NCBI GenBank assembly: GCA_041656735.1
Contig: JBBACY010000015.1
Location: 5,789-69,788, forward strand
Source of the DNA: Perlabentimonas sp041656735
GTDB lineage: Bacteria; Bacteroidota; Bacteroidia; Bacteroidales; Tenuifilaceae
Direction: 5' to 3'
DNA length: 64,000 nucleotides
The notes under the pieces are model-generated. The model was not told where the DNA came from and searched no databases. It saw nothing but the letters and a program-made list of their open reading frames with translations. The translations under genes were made by a program, and so were the position numbers. This document shows positions 16,944 to 24,296 of the stretch, in pieces; the stretch's first letter is position 1; every line of letters begins with the position of its first letter.

Positions 16944-17504
16944 TTGAAGATTTATATCAAGAATATGGTGTGTATTCGCTGCCAAATGGTGGTGAAGGCC
17001 GAATTGGAAAAACTCGGGCTAGAATATGGATATGTGAAAATTGGCGAAGCCGAAATCATTGGCGAAGCCCAGCCTGAGCAGCTGGCACAATTAAAAGTTG
17101 AGCTAAAAGAGGCGGGTTTATTCCTGATGGACAATAAGAAGAGTGTTCTTATTGAAAAAATAAAAAACGTTATTATTGAGCTAGTTCACTACACCGACGA
17201 ACAAATAAAAGTAAACCTTTTAGACTTTTTAAGCGAAGAGCTTAACTACAGTTACACGTATTTATCAAATCTTTTTTCGGAGGTAATGGGTACCACCATT
17301 GAAAATTTTTACTTGGCGCATAAAATTGAAAAGGTGAAGGAACTAATTGTTTATGATGAGTTAACCCTTACCGAAATTACCTATATAATGCATTACAGTA
17401 GCGTTGCACACCTTTCAAATCAGTTTAAGAAAATAACCGGATTAACCCCCAGCCACTTTAAGAAGCTGAAAACACATCGTCGCGAGACGCTCGAAGATGT
17501 GTGA
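16944..17504 (+). CDS. AraC-family transcription regulator with an HMA-like N-terminal domain
   Basis: A 186-residue protein. Residues 1-70 resemble a heavy-metal-associated (HMA) ferredoxin-like domain. The KNMVCIRCQMVV loop (Cys10, Cys13) sits where HMA domains carry MxCxxC. Residues about 85-180 form the two-helix-turn-helix AraC DNA-binding domain (YLSNLFSEVMGTTIENFY and VAHLSNQFKKITGLTPSHFKKLK). The start is TTG at 16944; the next in-frame ATG would cut into the metal loop, so TTG is preferred. It lies between copies B and C of the composite promoter and is the best candidate to bind them. Metal or redox sensing is inference. Confidence 0.85.
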   Translation: MKIYIKNMVCIRCQMVVKAELEKLGLEYGYVKIGEAEIIGEAQPEQLAQLKVELKEAGLFLMDNKKSVLIEKIKNVIIELVHYTDEQIKVNLLDFLSEELNYSYTYLSNLFSEVMGTTIENFYLAHKIEKVKELIVYDELTLTEITYIMHYSSVAHLSNQFKKITGLTPSHFKKLKTHRRETLEDV

Positions 17505-17564
17505 ATATTGTAACATTTAACTAAAATAGTGTAATACATAGTAACTGTTATCCTAGTACCTTTC
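17499..17564 (+). promoter_or_regulatory. 66-bp composite promoter, copy C
   Basis: Distal GTGTGAATATTGTAAC (17499-17514) overlaps the last codons of the AraC gene. The proximal GTGTAAT is at 17529-17535 and the -7 box TACCTTTC at 17557-17564. The next gene starts at 17832, so the 5' UTR would be about 260 bases, with no convincing gene in it. Confidence 0.72.
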
Positions 17565-17831
17565 TACTCTATTTAATAATTCGAGATGCCTGTCAAGATG
17601 GTAGTATGCATTTCATCTAAAGTATTAGTGCGATTTGGTAGGGCTGTTTCGTTATTAATTTTTATTTAGCAAAATAATCCAGTTTTATGAAAGGGATGGG
17701 CAACCATATTAAGCTAGGATTGTTATTCCAATGAACTAATAGGGAAATAGTTTATCACTTTTTCTTTAATAATTAAATACATTTTAGCATTAACAAGCTA
17801 TTAACTTTACTGAACATTAAACTATTTGCAT

Positions 17832-18548
17832 ATGAGGAATTTAACAATAATTATAGTGCTTGTAAGTTTAATTTTTACAGGTTGTAGCCCAAAGTTTTAT
17901 ACCCCTAACACACAGAATGTACCCTTAATTTCAGAGCGCGGTGAAACAAACCTTACGCTTTCAGGAAATGGAAATCAAATTGAATTTCAAGGTGCTTATG
18001 GGGTAACGGAAGGGTTTGCAGTTAAAGCAAATGGTGCCCTTTTTATTCCTTCTGATTTGGATAATGGGAATGGCGGGTCGGCTAAATTTATTGAGTTTGG
18101 TGGCGGATATTTTAAGCCTATCGCTGATAATTTTGTGCTTGAGGTTTATGGTATTTTTGGTATAGGTAATTTAGAGAATCACTTTCCAGCTAGCATTTCA
18201 GAAAATCCACATACAAACGGAGATATTTCAGCAAATATTTTTCGATATGGTATTCAACCAAATTTTGGGTATAAATCAAAATACTTTTCTGTTGCGATTT
18301 CTTCGAGAATTGTAAATCTTAATTATAGCAATATAAAGGGAAATTTGATTTTTGAAGAAGCAGATCAAATTATTTACCTAAACAACAATTCCTCAAATTT
18401 CCTTCTAGAGCCAGCCATAACGGTTAAAGGTGGATTTGAAAAGGTGAAGTTGCAACTTCAATACGGATACAGCCTGAACCTGTCGAATAATGCCTTTAGA
18501 CAAGACAACTCCTTTTTGACCATTGGACTAAATTTCAACTTCAGATAA
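17832..18548 (+). CDS. Outer-membrane beta-barrel lipoprotein, function unknown
   Basis: A 238-residue protein starting at the ATG at 17832; a TTG two codons earlier is less likely. A short signal peptide ends in a lipobox (LIFTGC). The mature chain has alternating amphipathic strands (for example FAVKANGALFIP, FIEFGGGYFKP, LQLQYGYSLNL) and ends LTIGLNFNFR with a terminal aromatic/Arg, typical of small outer-membrane barrels. No named family recognised. It is presumably driven by promoter copy C. Confidence 0.78.
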   Translation: MRNLTIIIVLVSLIFTGCSPKFYTPNTQNVPLISERGETNLTLSGNGNQIEFQGAYGVTEGFAVKANGALFIPSDLDNGNGGSAKFIEFGGGYFKPIADNFVLEVYGIFGIGNLENHFPASISENPHTNGDISANIFRYGIQPNFGYKSKYFSVAISSRIVNLNYSNIKGNLIFEEADQIIYLNNNSSNFLLEPAITVKGGFEKVKLQLQYGYSLNLSNNAFRQDNSFLTIGLNFNFR

Positions 18549-18734
18549 AAAAGATAAACGGATGAAAAGGAATAAACAATTCTAGGAATTTATAAAAATA
18601 TTAGTTGAAATAGCGGTAGATTCATAATTTGCAGCTTCTTTCAACTCTCTTGAAACGTGAGAGGAAGTTAAAACGCAAGGGCTATGTTTTATGGAGGGAA
18701 ACGTTATAATCGGTCATTATTCTTATACTAAACG

Positions 18735-19082
18735 ATGACTACAGAAGTTAAGAAGTCTAGATCATACATACTTTCAGAAATCATTGACTATGTTCCAAAT
18801 TCGATGGTTCGTAAAACGATTGTTAGTAAGCCCACTGGAATTATAAGCGTCTTAGCTATGGATACGGATGAAACTTTGGCGGAAAAAATATCGCCGTTCG
18901 ATACTTTTATTTATATTATTGAAGGGATTGCTGAAGTGGTAATCGATTCCAAATCCAATAGACTTCAGACTGGACAGGGCATTATTGTTCCGGCCCATGC
19001 ATCAAATGCAATAAAAGCTAACGGACGTTTTAAAATGATTTCGGTAGTTATTAAAAGCGGTTACAACGAAGCCTTAATTTAG
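18735..19082 (+). CDS. Single-domain cupin protein
   Basis: A 115-residue protein made of one cupin barrel. Visible strands include FDTFIYIIEGIAEVVIDSK (about 56-74) and LQTGQGIIVPAHASNAIKA (about 78-96). The second cupin box keeps one His but the first lacks the HxH pair, so metal binding is doubtful. It lies 186 bp after the barrel gene with no clear terminator between, so read-through from copy C is possible. A related cupin lies at 36828-37118. Confidence 0.82.
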   Translation: MTTEVKKSRSYILSEIIDYVPNSMVRKTIVSKPTGIISVLAMDTDETLAEKISPFDTFIYIIEGIAEVVIDSKSNRLQTGQGIIVPAHASNAIKANGRFKMISVVIKSGYNEALI

Positions 19083-19114
19083 CAAGTAAATATTAACAAC
19101 AAACCACAACTGTT

Positions 19115-19225
19115 ATGGCAAAAGGAAAGGACATAAAAGCGAAGAGTGACAAGAAGACTCCGAGTAAAAATTTAAAGGAAAAAAGGGCTGCAAAAGCCGA
19201 AAAAAAAGCTGATAAGAATAGGTAA
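19115..19225 (+). CDS. 36-residue Lys/Ala-rich basic peptide
   Basis: An ATG at 19115 opens a 36-codon frame ending TAA at 19223-19225. The peptide begins MAKGKDIKAKSDKKTP and continues with Lys/Ala/Glu-rich sequence to the end. It is very basic, has no membrane segment and resembles small nucleic-acid-binding or disordered stress peptides. It begins 32 bp after the cupin stop and is probably co-transcribed. The composition could arise by chance in A-rich DNA, but the frame is clean and well placed. Confidence 0.55.
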   Translation: MAKGKDIKAKSDKKTPSKNLKEKRAAKAEKKADKNR

Positions 19226-19573
19226 ACCGTTTACAGCTTTTTTTAATAAAATCCACTGCTCGTCTGCATTTTACGAAAATAGATGTTTTTTAAGGTAAAG
19301 TTTAGTGAGCACTTTGATACCCTATTGTTTGTTTTAATAGGTATTGAGATACTTGTGCCTTTTTGTGATTGAAGAGTTGTTAAATCAATGTTGCTGCAAA
19401 GGGGCTAATGGGTTTTGTAATGCGATTAACTACAACAACTTTACTTAACAGCTGTTTTAAAGTGAATTTCTCTCTCTCAATTATTGGGTGTTAAGAGTGA
19501 ATTTGGTTTGAAAATGGCACAAAAAAATCCCGCTAAAAGCGGGATTAAATTTTAAATGATAATTTACATTAAG
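19226..19573. other. Intergenic region with the csp terminator only
   Basis: No gene seen. The only clear structure is the hairpin at 19526-19546, which belongs to the minus-strand cold-shock gene. Confidence 0.5.
19526..19546 (-). terminator. Intrinsic terminator of the cold-shock gene
   Basis: A perfect 9-bp stem AATCCCGCT / AGCGGGATT with a 3-nt loop. On the minus strand it runs into a T tract (complement of 19521-19527). Confidence 0.9.
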
Positions 19574-19765
19574 CTAGGCTAGCTTAACATTCACTGCATT
19601 TAATCCTTTTTTTCCTTCTTCCAAATCAAAAGTTACTGCATCATTTTCTCTGATATTTTCTTTAAGACCAGATGAATGTACAAAATACTCTTTAGAGGTT
19701 CCATCCTCTTTAATGAATCCAAATCCTTTTGAATCATTGTAAAACTTTACTGTTCCTTTATTCAT
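19574..19765 (-). CDS. Cold-shock domain protein
   Basis: A 63-residue single-stranded nucleic-acid-binding protein. RNP1 (KGFGFI, about 14-19) and RNP2 (YFVHSS, about 29-34) are both present in one OB fold. I start it at MNKGTVKF (19765); a longer frame to 19792 adds nine residues not seen in the family. The 5' UTR is T-rich and long, as in many csp genes. It acts as an RNA chaperone or transcription anti-terminator in the cytoplasm. Confidence 0.95.
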   Translation of the reverse strand: MNKGTVKFYNDSKGFGFIKEDGTSKEYFVHSSGLKENIRENDAVTFDLEEGKKGLNAVNVKLA

Positions 19766-20045
19766 TTTTTCAAAATATTTAATTAAGTGCAAGTTACGCT
19801 TATATTTCTGTTAATTCCATTTTTACCCTTGTTTTTTTGTTTAAATTCGAAAAATTTTGTTCTTTTTGTTAAAAGGTTGATATTTTACTCCTTATGTTAA
19901 TTTAGTTGTAATAAATTTTGCTGGTTTTGTTGTGCCTGCATTCTATATATTTAATGTTTTGGTACAAAATGCTCTAAACAAAATGGCAGGTTGTAAAGTA
20001 ATTGGTTTATTTGATAGGCAACTTAATTAGAAGAGTACTGTGCTT

Positions 20046-20642
20046 TCAGTTATTGCCTAGCTCGTTATGTGCAATTTTTTTAATCTGCAACGCAATGTCT
20101 TCAGGTGAAAGAATATAATCAATACACCCGCTTTCAATTGCAGTTTCTGGCATATCGGGCTGTGCTGCAGTTTCTGGTTTTTGAGCTATCGTAATCCCTC
20201 CCACTTCTTTTATGCCGCAAAGTGCTGCGGCCCCGTCGCCATCATAACCTGAAACGATAACAGCAATTAGCTTACCATCCCAGTTTTGGGTCAGCGATTT
20301 CATAAAAACAGTAATTACATCGGGCCATCCCCAGGGCTTAGATATTGGTTTTAACCGAAATTCGCCGTTTAGAACGTGTAAATCTCTTTTTTCGGGAATG
20401 ATGAATACATGGTTTGGTTTTATATCTAATTTTTCGGTAATTAGTTTAACGGGCATCTCGGTGTGTTGGGGAAGAATTTCATGGAGCAGCGTTGCTACCT
20501 GCCGCAGGTGATTAACAATAACAATGGCAACGTCCATATTAGCGGGTAGGTGCTTTAGTAGACGAATGTATGCATCGAGCCCACCGGCCGAACCGCCCAC
20601 ACAAACAACAGGGAAGTTTTTTACTTTACTCTTAGGTTCCAT
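20046..20642 (-). CDS. Stand-alone CheB-type methylesterase domain
   Basis: A 198-residue protein containing only the catalytic CheB fold, without the usual receiver domain. The catalytic triad can be traced: Ser in VGGSAGGLDAY (about 18), His in IVNHLRQ (about 45) and Asp in SGYDGDGAAALCG (about 140). CheB removes methyl groups from, or deamidates, chemoreceptor glutamates. In Bacteroidota such domains also occur with CheR and PAS modules in non-chemotaxis signalling. No cheA, cheW or cheR is seen. It has its own composite promoter (copy H). Confidence 0.88.
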   Translation of the reverse strand: MEPKSKVKNFPVVCVGGSAGGLDAYIRLLKHLPANMDVAIVIVNHLRQVATLLHEILPQHTEMPVKLITEKLDIKPNHVFIIPEKRDLHVLNGEFRLKPISKPWGWPDVITVFMKSLTQNWDGKLIAVIVSGYDGDGAAALCGIKEVGGITIAQKPETAAQPDMPETAIESGCIDYILSPEDIALQIKKIAHNELGNN

Positions 20643-20678
20643 AGGCTTACTTGTTTTAACCTCTTATTAAAATTTTAG

Positions 20679-20744
20679 TAAAGTTAACCCAACGTGTTGA
20701 AATATGTGTTACACCATTATGTATAAGAGTTACATAACTCACGC
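20679..20744 (-). promoter_or_regulatory. 66-bp composite promoter, copy H
   Basis: Minus strand: distal GCGTGAGTTATGTAAC (20729-20744), proximal GTGTAAC (20708-20714) and -7 TAACTTTA (20679-20686). The CheB start codon at 20642 is 37 bp downstream. Confidence 0.75.
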
Positions 20745-20912
20745 ATTTTTTTGCCAAATAATTGGCAACGCAAATTTACGTTAAAAATGGTTTTGCTGCG
20801 TCGTGTGGCTTAAATTATTACGAGACTTTTGTAGTAATAATTTTTACTTGTTAACCACACGATGTAATCGTGTGGTAGGGTGTAGAGGTTACTTTGCTTT
20901 GATTAGAGCAGG

Positions 20913-20941
20913 CCGTTCAGTCTGAAAGTCGACCTGAACGG
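20913..20941. repeat. Short inverted repeat (REP-like)
   Basis: CCGTTCAG (20913-20920) pairs with CTGAACGG (20934-20941), followed by AGTTGAAGG. It resembles the short intergenic palindromes common in Bacteroidota. It may also end the PAS transcript. Confidence 0.4.
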
Positions 20942-20986
20942 AGTTGAAGGATGGATTATATTTAATGATGCTAGCTTGGGCTATAC

Positions 20987-21550
20987 TTACGAATTGTTAT
21001 GCAAATTAAATTTTGCGATGTCGACTATCGATAGAAGGCAATTTTCATCATCGTCGGTAACAACTCCTTCCATGTATACAGAGCATAAAGGCTTGCTATT
21101 ATATCCCAATAGTATTTTGCACGATTCCTTCGTATTACTGGTATAAATTTTCTTAAAAAAGTTATTGAAAACGGTTCTTGACTCTTCCGAGACAAAAAGT
21201 TTAAAATTGCTTCCCATTAGGCTAAAACGTCGTTCGCCAAGTATTTCGGCAGCCGTAAAATTTAGTTCAGAAATGCCACCGTCTGAGTTGAGGGTAATGT
21301 AGCCCATGGGCGACAAATCAAATAGCATGGTGTATTTTTTAAGGGCCTCTTCCGCTGTATCGTAGGCATGACGAAGCTCATCATTCTGCATTTCCAACTC
21401 AATTTGGTGTACCTGTAGCTCGTGAACAAGCTTTTTTAAATCAGCCTCTTCCTTAGCAACTATTTCTTTTTGTTGCATGGTTTCCAGTAACTCTTCGGCT
21501 TTTCTGCGTAACATTTCAGTATTCGTAAAATCCATGTCTTCGTTAATCAT
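20987..21550 (-). CDS. PAS-domain protein without an output domain
   Basis: A 187-residue cytosolic protein. An N-terminal coiled coil (about 10-65, with LVHELQVHQIELEMQNDELR) leads a PAS domain (about 75-180, with DLSPMGYITLNSDGGISELN and AAEILGERR). The same coiled-coil-PAS module is the N-terminus of the histidine kinase at 44554-45852, which continues into kinase domains; this one stops after PAS. It starts 5 bp after the stop of the preceding PAS fragment, so both share a transcript. Confidence 0.75.
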   Translation of the reverse strand: MINEDMDFTNTEMLRRKAEELLETMQQKEIVAKEEADLKKLVHELQVHQIELEMQNDELRHAYDTAEEALKKYTMLFDLSPMGYITLNSDGGISELNFTAAEILGERRFSLMGSNFKLFVSEESRTVFNNFFKKIYTSNTKESCKILLGYNSKPLCSVYMEGVVTDDDENCLLSIVDIAKFNLHNNS

Positions 21551-21554
21551 AGCT

Positions 21555-22013
21555 CTATATTTTTATTTTAAGTATAACTCCCGATGGTACCCGCTGATTG
21601 TCAAAAATGACATTAGCGTCCCATTTTACTTCAATTTCTTGAAGGTTTGCTCCAAGCACCTTCATTTCTACTTTATTTGTTTTTACCTTTTTTAGCAGCT
21701 GGCTTAGCTGTTGCCCTGTTATGTGCCTTAGCGGTTTGGGTATAAATAGTTCAATATAATTTTGATTTATAGCGTCGTCGTACTTTACCCCAAAAAAATC
21801 TGCGGCTGCAGAATTATACTCAACTATTTTCCAATCAGCTGATAATTTAACGATTACATCGTTTGTTGAATCTAAAAGCACGCGAAGCATCTGGCTGGCT
21901 TCATTGGCTTTTTTTTTGCCAACTAAATTTACACTAAAAACAATGCCAGACGGGCTGGCGCTAAAATTGGAAGAGTAATGACGAACATCGTTTATACTTT
22001 TCCTAACTTTTTT
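21555..22013 (-). pseudogene. 5'-truncated multi-PAS sensor protein
   Basis: From an ATG at 21890 the frame gives 111 residues that form one PAS domain (STNDVIVKLSADWKIVEYN ... VPSGVILKIKI). The same frame stays open for 41 codons upstream, to a TAA at 22014-22016. Those codons read SASPSGIVFSVNLVGKKKANEA, which looks like the end of a further PAS domain and its linker. So the gene is a C-terminal piece of a longer multi-PAS protein cut off next to the phosphate island, whose first Pho box starts at 22037. A short protein from 21890 may still be made. Confidence 0.65.
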
Positions 22014-22036
22014 TTATTGAGAATCTTAATCTTTTC

Positions 22037-22081
22037 GTAACAGTCCTGAAAAGTCTGTGTAACATCAGAACTGTAGTTTTG
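22037..22081 (+). promoter_or_regulatory. Pho-box promoter of the porin gene
   Basis: Three 11-bp direct repeats, GTAACAGTCCT, GAAAAGTCTGT and GTAACATCAGA (22037-22069), precede the -7 box TAGTTTTG (22074-22081). The last repeat starts 15 bp before the -7 box, the same as in the pstS promoter. It is the likely binding site of the PhoB-type regulator encoded in the island. Confidence 0.7.
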
Positions 22082-22111
22082 TATCGAAAATTAATAACTC
22101 AATTTTAAAGT

Positions 22112-23377
22112 ATGAAAAAGAACATTTTTTCACTTGCTGTCATACTAACAAGTACAGCAGTATTTGCTCAACATCAAAAAGAGGAGCTAACTCCTTTAAA
22201 TAAATTGGAGCAACAGACTCAAGCTCTTGAATATGCAGTATCCAATTTGCAGAAACTCAAAGTTTCAGGATATATCCAAACCCAATATCAATGGGGTGAA
22301 GACGCTGCTTCCTTAAAAGTTGGTTCTAGGAATGAAAATCCAAAAGAACCATTTAACCGTATGGGTGTTCGTCGTGGTCGTGTTAAGTTTGCTTATGAAG
22401 AAGGTCTTACGTCGAGTGTATTTCAAATTGACATGACAGAGAAAGGGATTGGATTCAAAGATGTTTATCTACAAATAAAAGATCCTTGGGTAGGTACAAT
22501 TTGCTTTAAAGCGGGAATCTTCGATCGTCCATTTGGATACGAAATCAGCTATTCATCTTCTCGTCGCGAGTCCCCCGAACGTTCAACTGTATATCAAACT
22601 CTGTTTCCCGATGAGCGTGACATGGGTGCTTCGTTCACATTACAACCATCGAAAATATCACCTTGGCATTTCCTGAAATTAGAGGCAGGGCTGTTTGCAG
22701 GTAATGGTATTAAGCAAGAGACTGATAGCAAGAAAGACTTTATCGGACACCTGACTGCCAGCGACAACTTTAGAAGTAATGGTAAGTGGAGCATTGGTGT
22801 CTCTTACTATAATGGTCGTGTATATCAGGGCACTGAAAATGTCTATTCCATGAAAGGCAATGCCCTTGTTCTCATATCCGATGCCTCTAATATAGGCAAA
22901 TTTTCAAAACGTGAATATTTTGGGACCGATGCACAATTAAGTTTGAAGAGTGTTGTAGGATTGACTCAACTGCGTGGTGAATATTTACTCGGAACACAGC
23001 CCGGTGTTAGAGGTGGTAGCAAAAGTCCAAACTCTTCCACACTGCTATCCACAGATACCTATATCCGTAATTTTAGTGGTGGTTATGTTATGTTGATTCA
23101 AGACTTAGGAAGACTTCCTCTATCGGCAGTGGCTAAATATGATTGGTATAATCCCAACACAAAAGTATCGGACAAAGAAATTGGTCAGAAGGGAACAGAC
23201 AAAGGGGATATTGCCTACTACACATTGGGTCTTGGGTTTTTATGGCAGGCAAACAACAATATCCGCATACAAGCTTATTATGACATTGTGAAAAATGAAA
23301 CAACCGAAAATTTAGCAGACTTCAGTAGCGATATAAAAGACGATCTATTCACACTACGCTTGCAATACAAATTCTAA
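22112..23377 (+). CDS. Phosphate-selective porin (OprP/OprO family)
   Basis: A 421-residue outer-membrane porin. A signal peptide ends near VFAQ (about 20), a short coiled coil follows (trimerisation; LEQQTQALEYAVSNLQKL), then a 16-strand-type barrel with YIQTQYQWG, FRPFGYEISYSSSRRESPERS-like and FLWQANNNIRIQAYYDIV, ending in LRLQYKF with the terminal Phe of the barrel signal. The family takes up phosphate or pyrophosphate. It is the first gene of the island, with its own Pho box. Confidence 0.88.
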   Translation: MKKNIFSLAVILTSTAVFAQHQKEELTPLNKLEQQTQALEYAVSNLQKLKVSGYIQTQYQWGEDAASLKVGSRNENPKEPFNRMGVRRGRVKFAYEEGLTSSVFQIDMTEKGIGFKDVYLQIKDPWVGTICFKAGIFDRPFGYEISYSSSRRESPERSTVYQTLFPDERDMGASFTLQPSKISPWHFLKLEAGLFAGNGIKQETDSKKDFIGHLTASDNFRSNGKWSIGVSYYNGRVYQGTENVYSMKGNALVLISDASNIGKFSKREYFGTDAQLSLKSVVGLTQLRGEYLLGTQPGVRGGSKSPNSSTLLSTDTYIRNFSGGYVMLIQDLGRLPLSAVAKYDWYNPNTKVSDKEIGQKGTDKGDIAYYTLGLGFLWQANNNIRIQAYYDIVKNETTENLADFSSDIKDDLFTLRLQYKF

Positions 23378-23390
23378 TCTTAACAAATAT

Positions 23391-23435
23391 GTAACAGTAT
23401 TGTAAAGGATAGGTAATATCCGCACAGTAGATTTG
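23391..23435 (+). promoter_or_regulatory. Pho-box promoter of the pst operon
   Basis: Three 11-bp direct repeats, GTAACAGTATT, GTAAAGGATAG and GTAATATCCGC (23391-23423), precede a perfect -7 box TAGATTTG (23428-23435). The layout is the same 45 bp as at the porin promoter. Confidence 0.75.
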
Positions 23436-23455
23436 TCATATCAATAACGAGTAAT

Positions 23456-24292
23456 ATGAATCATAAAAATAGTAATATGAAAAAAGTAATTTTATCAGTA
23501 GTTTTGATTGTGTTTTGTCTAAGCACCATTTATGCCCAACGTATTAAAGGGTCGGATACAACTCTTCCTCTTTCGCAAAAAGCAGCCGAAAATTATATGA
23601 AAGCCAATTCCTCTGCATCAATAACTGTAACTGGTGGTGGTAGTGGTGTAGGATTCTCATCCTTGGTTGAAGGAACAACAGATATCGCGCAAGCTTCTCG
23701 AAAAATAAAATTTGTTGAGATACAGAAGTTGAAAGAGGAAGGTAAAATCATAAAGGAAGTCATTGTTGCGTACGATGCTCTGGCAATAGTGGTAAATCCA
23801 AAAAACAATGTGACAAACTTAACTCGTAATCAACTTGAGGATATTTTTACAGGAAAGATTACCAACTGGAAAGAAGTAGGTGGTGCTGATTTAAAAATAG
23901 TCCCTTACTCTCGTGAAACTTCTTCAGGCACTTATGAGTTTTTCAAGGTGAGTGTTCTGAAAAATAAGAATTATATGAATGGCATTATGAGTATGCCAGC
24001 AACAGGTTCTATAATTCAGTCGGTTGGTCAAACACCTGGTGCAATAGGCTATGTAGGACTTGCATACTTAAACAGCAGTGTTAAAGCGATCCATGTGTCA
24101 TATGATGATGGAGAAACATACGAAGCTCCATCTGTGAGGAATGCTAAACAAGGGACTTATCCTATTGTGCGCCCACTGTATTTCTATTATGTGCTAGAGT
24201 CAGAGACAAAAGTGAAGCCATTTATTGATTATCTACTATCATCTGTAGGTCAACAAATAGTATCGGAGGTTGGATTTATAACAGTTAATTAA
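23456..24292 (+). CDS. pstS: Phosphate ABC transporter substrate-binding protein
   Basis: A 278-residue periplasmic phosphate-binding protein. The hallmarks are GSDTTLPL (about 35), TVTGGGSGVGFSSLVEGTTDIAQASR (about 57-82) and SRETSSGTYEFF (about 157), which supply phosphate contacts. There is no lipobox; a signal peptide (KVILSVVLIVFCLSTIYAQ) is cleaved. Two starts are possible: the ATG at 23456 and one at 23477 that puts the signal peptide at the N-terminus. It heads the pst-pho operon. Confidence 0.95.
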   Translation: MNHKNSNMKKVILSVVLIVFCLSTIYAQRIKGSDTTLPLSQKAAENYMKANSSASITVTGGGSGVGFSSLVEGTTDIAQASRKIKFVEIQKLKEEGKIIKEVIVAYDALAIVVNPKNNVTNLTRNQLEDIFTGKITNWKEVGGADLKIVPYSRETSSGTYEFFKVSVLKNKNYMNGIMSMPATGSIIQSVGQTPGAIGYVGLAYLNSSVKAIHVSYDDGETYEAPSVRNAKQGTYPIVRPLYFYYVLESETKVKPFIDYLLSSVGQQIVSEVGFITVN

Positions 24293-24296
24293 GTAG

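Noticed and set aside
17586..17669. 27-codon frame in the leader after promoter copy C
   Set aside because: No ribosome-binding site and no recognisable feature; chance frame cannot be excluded.
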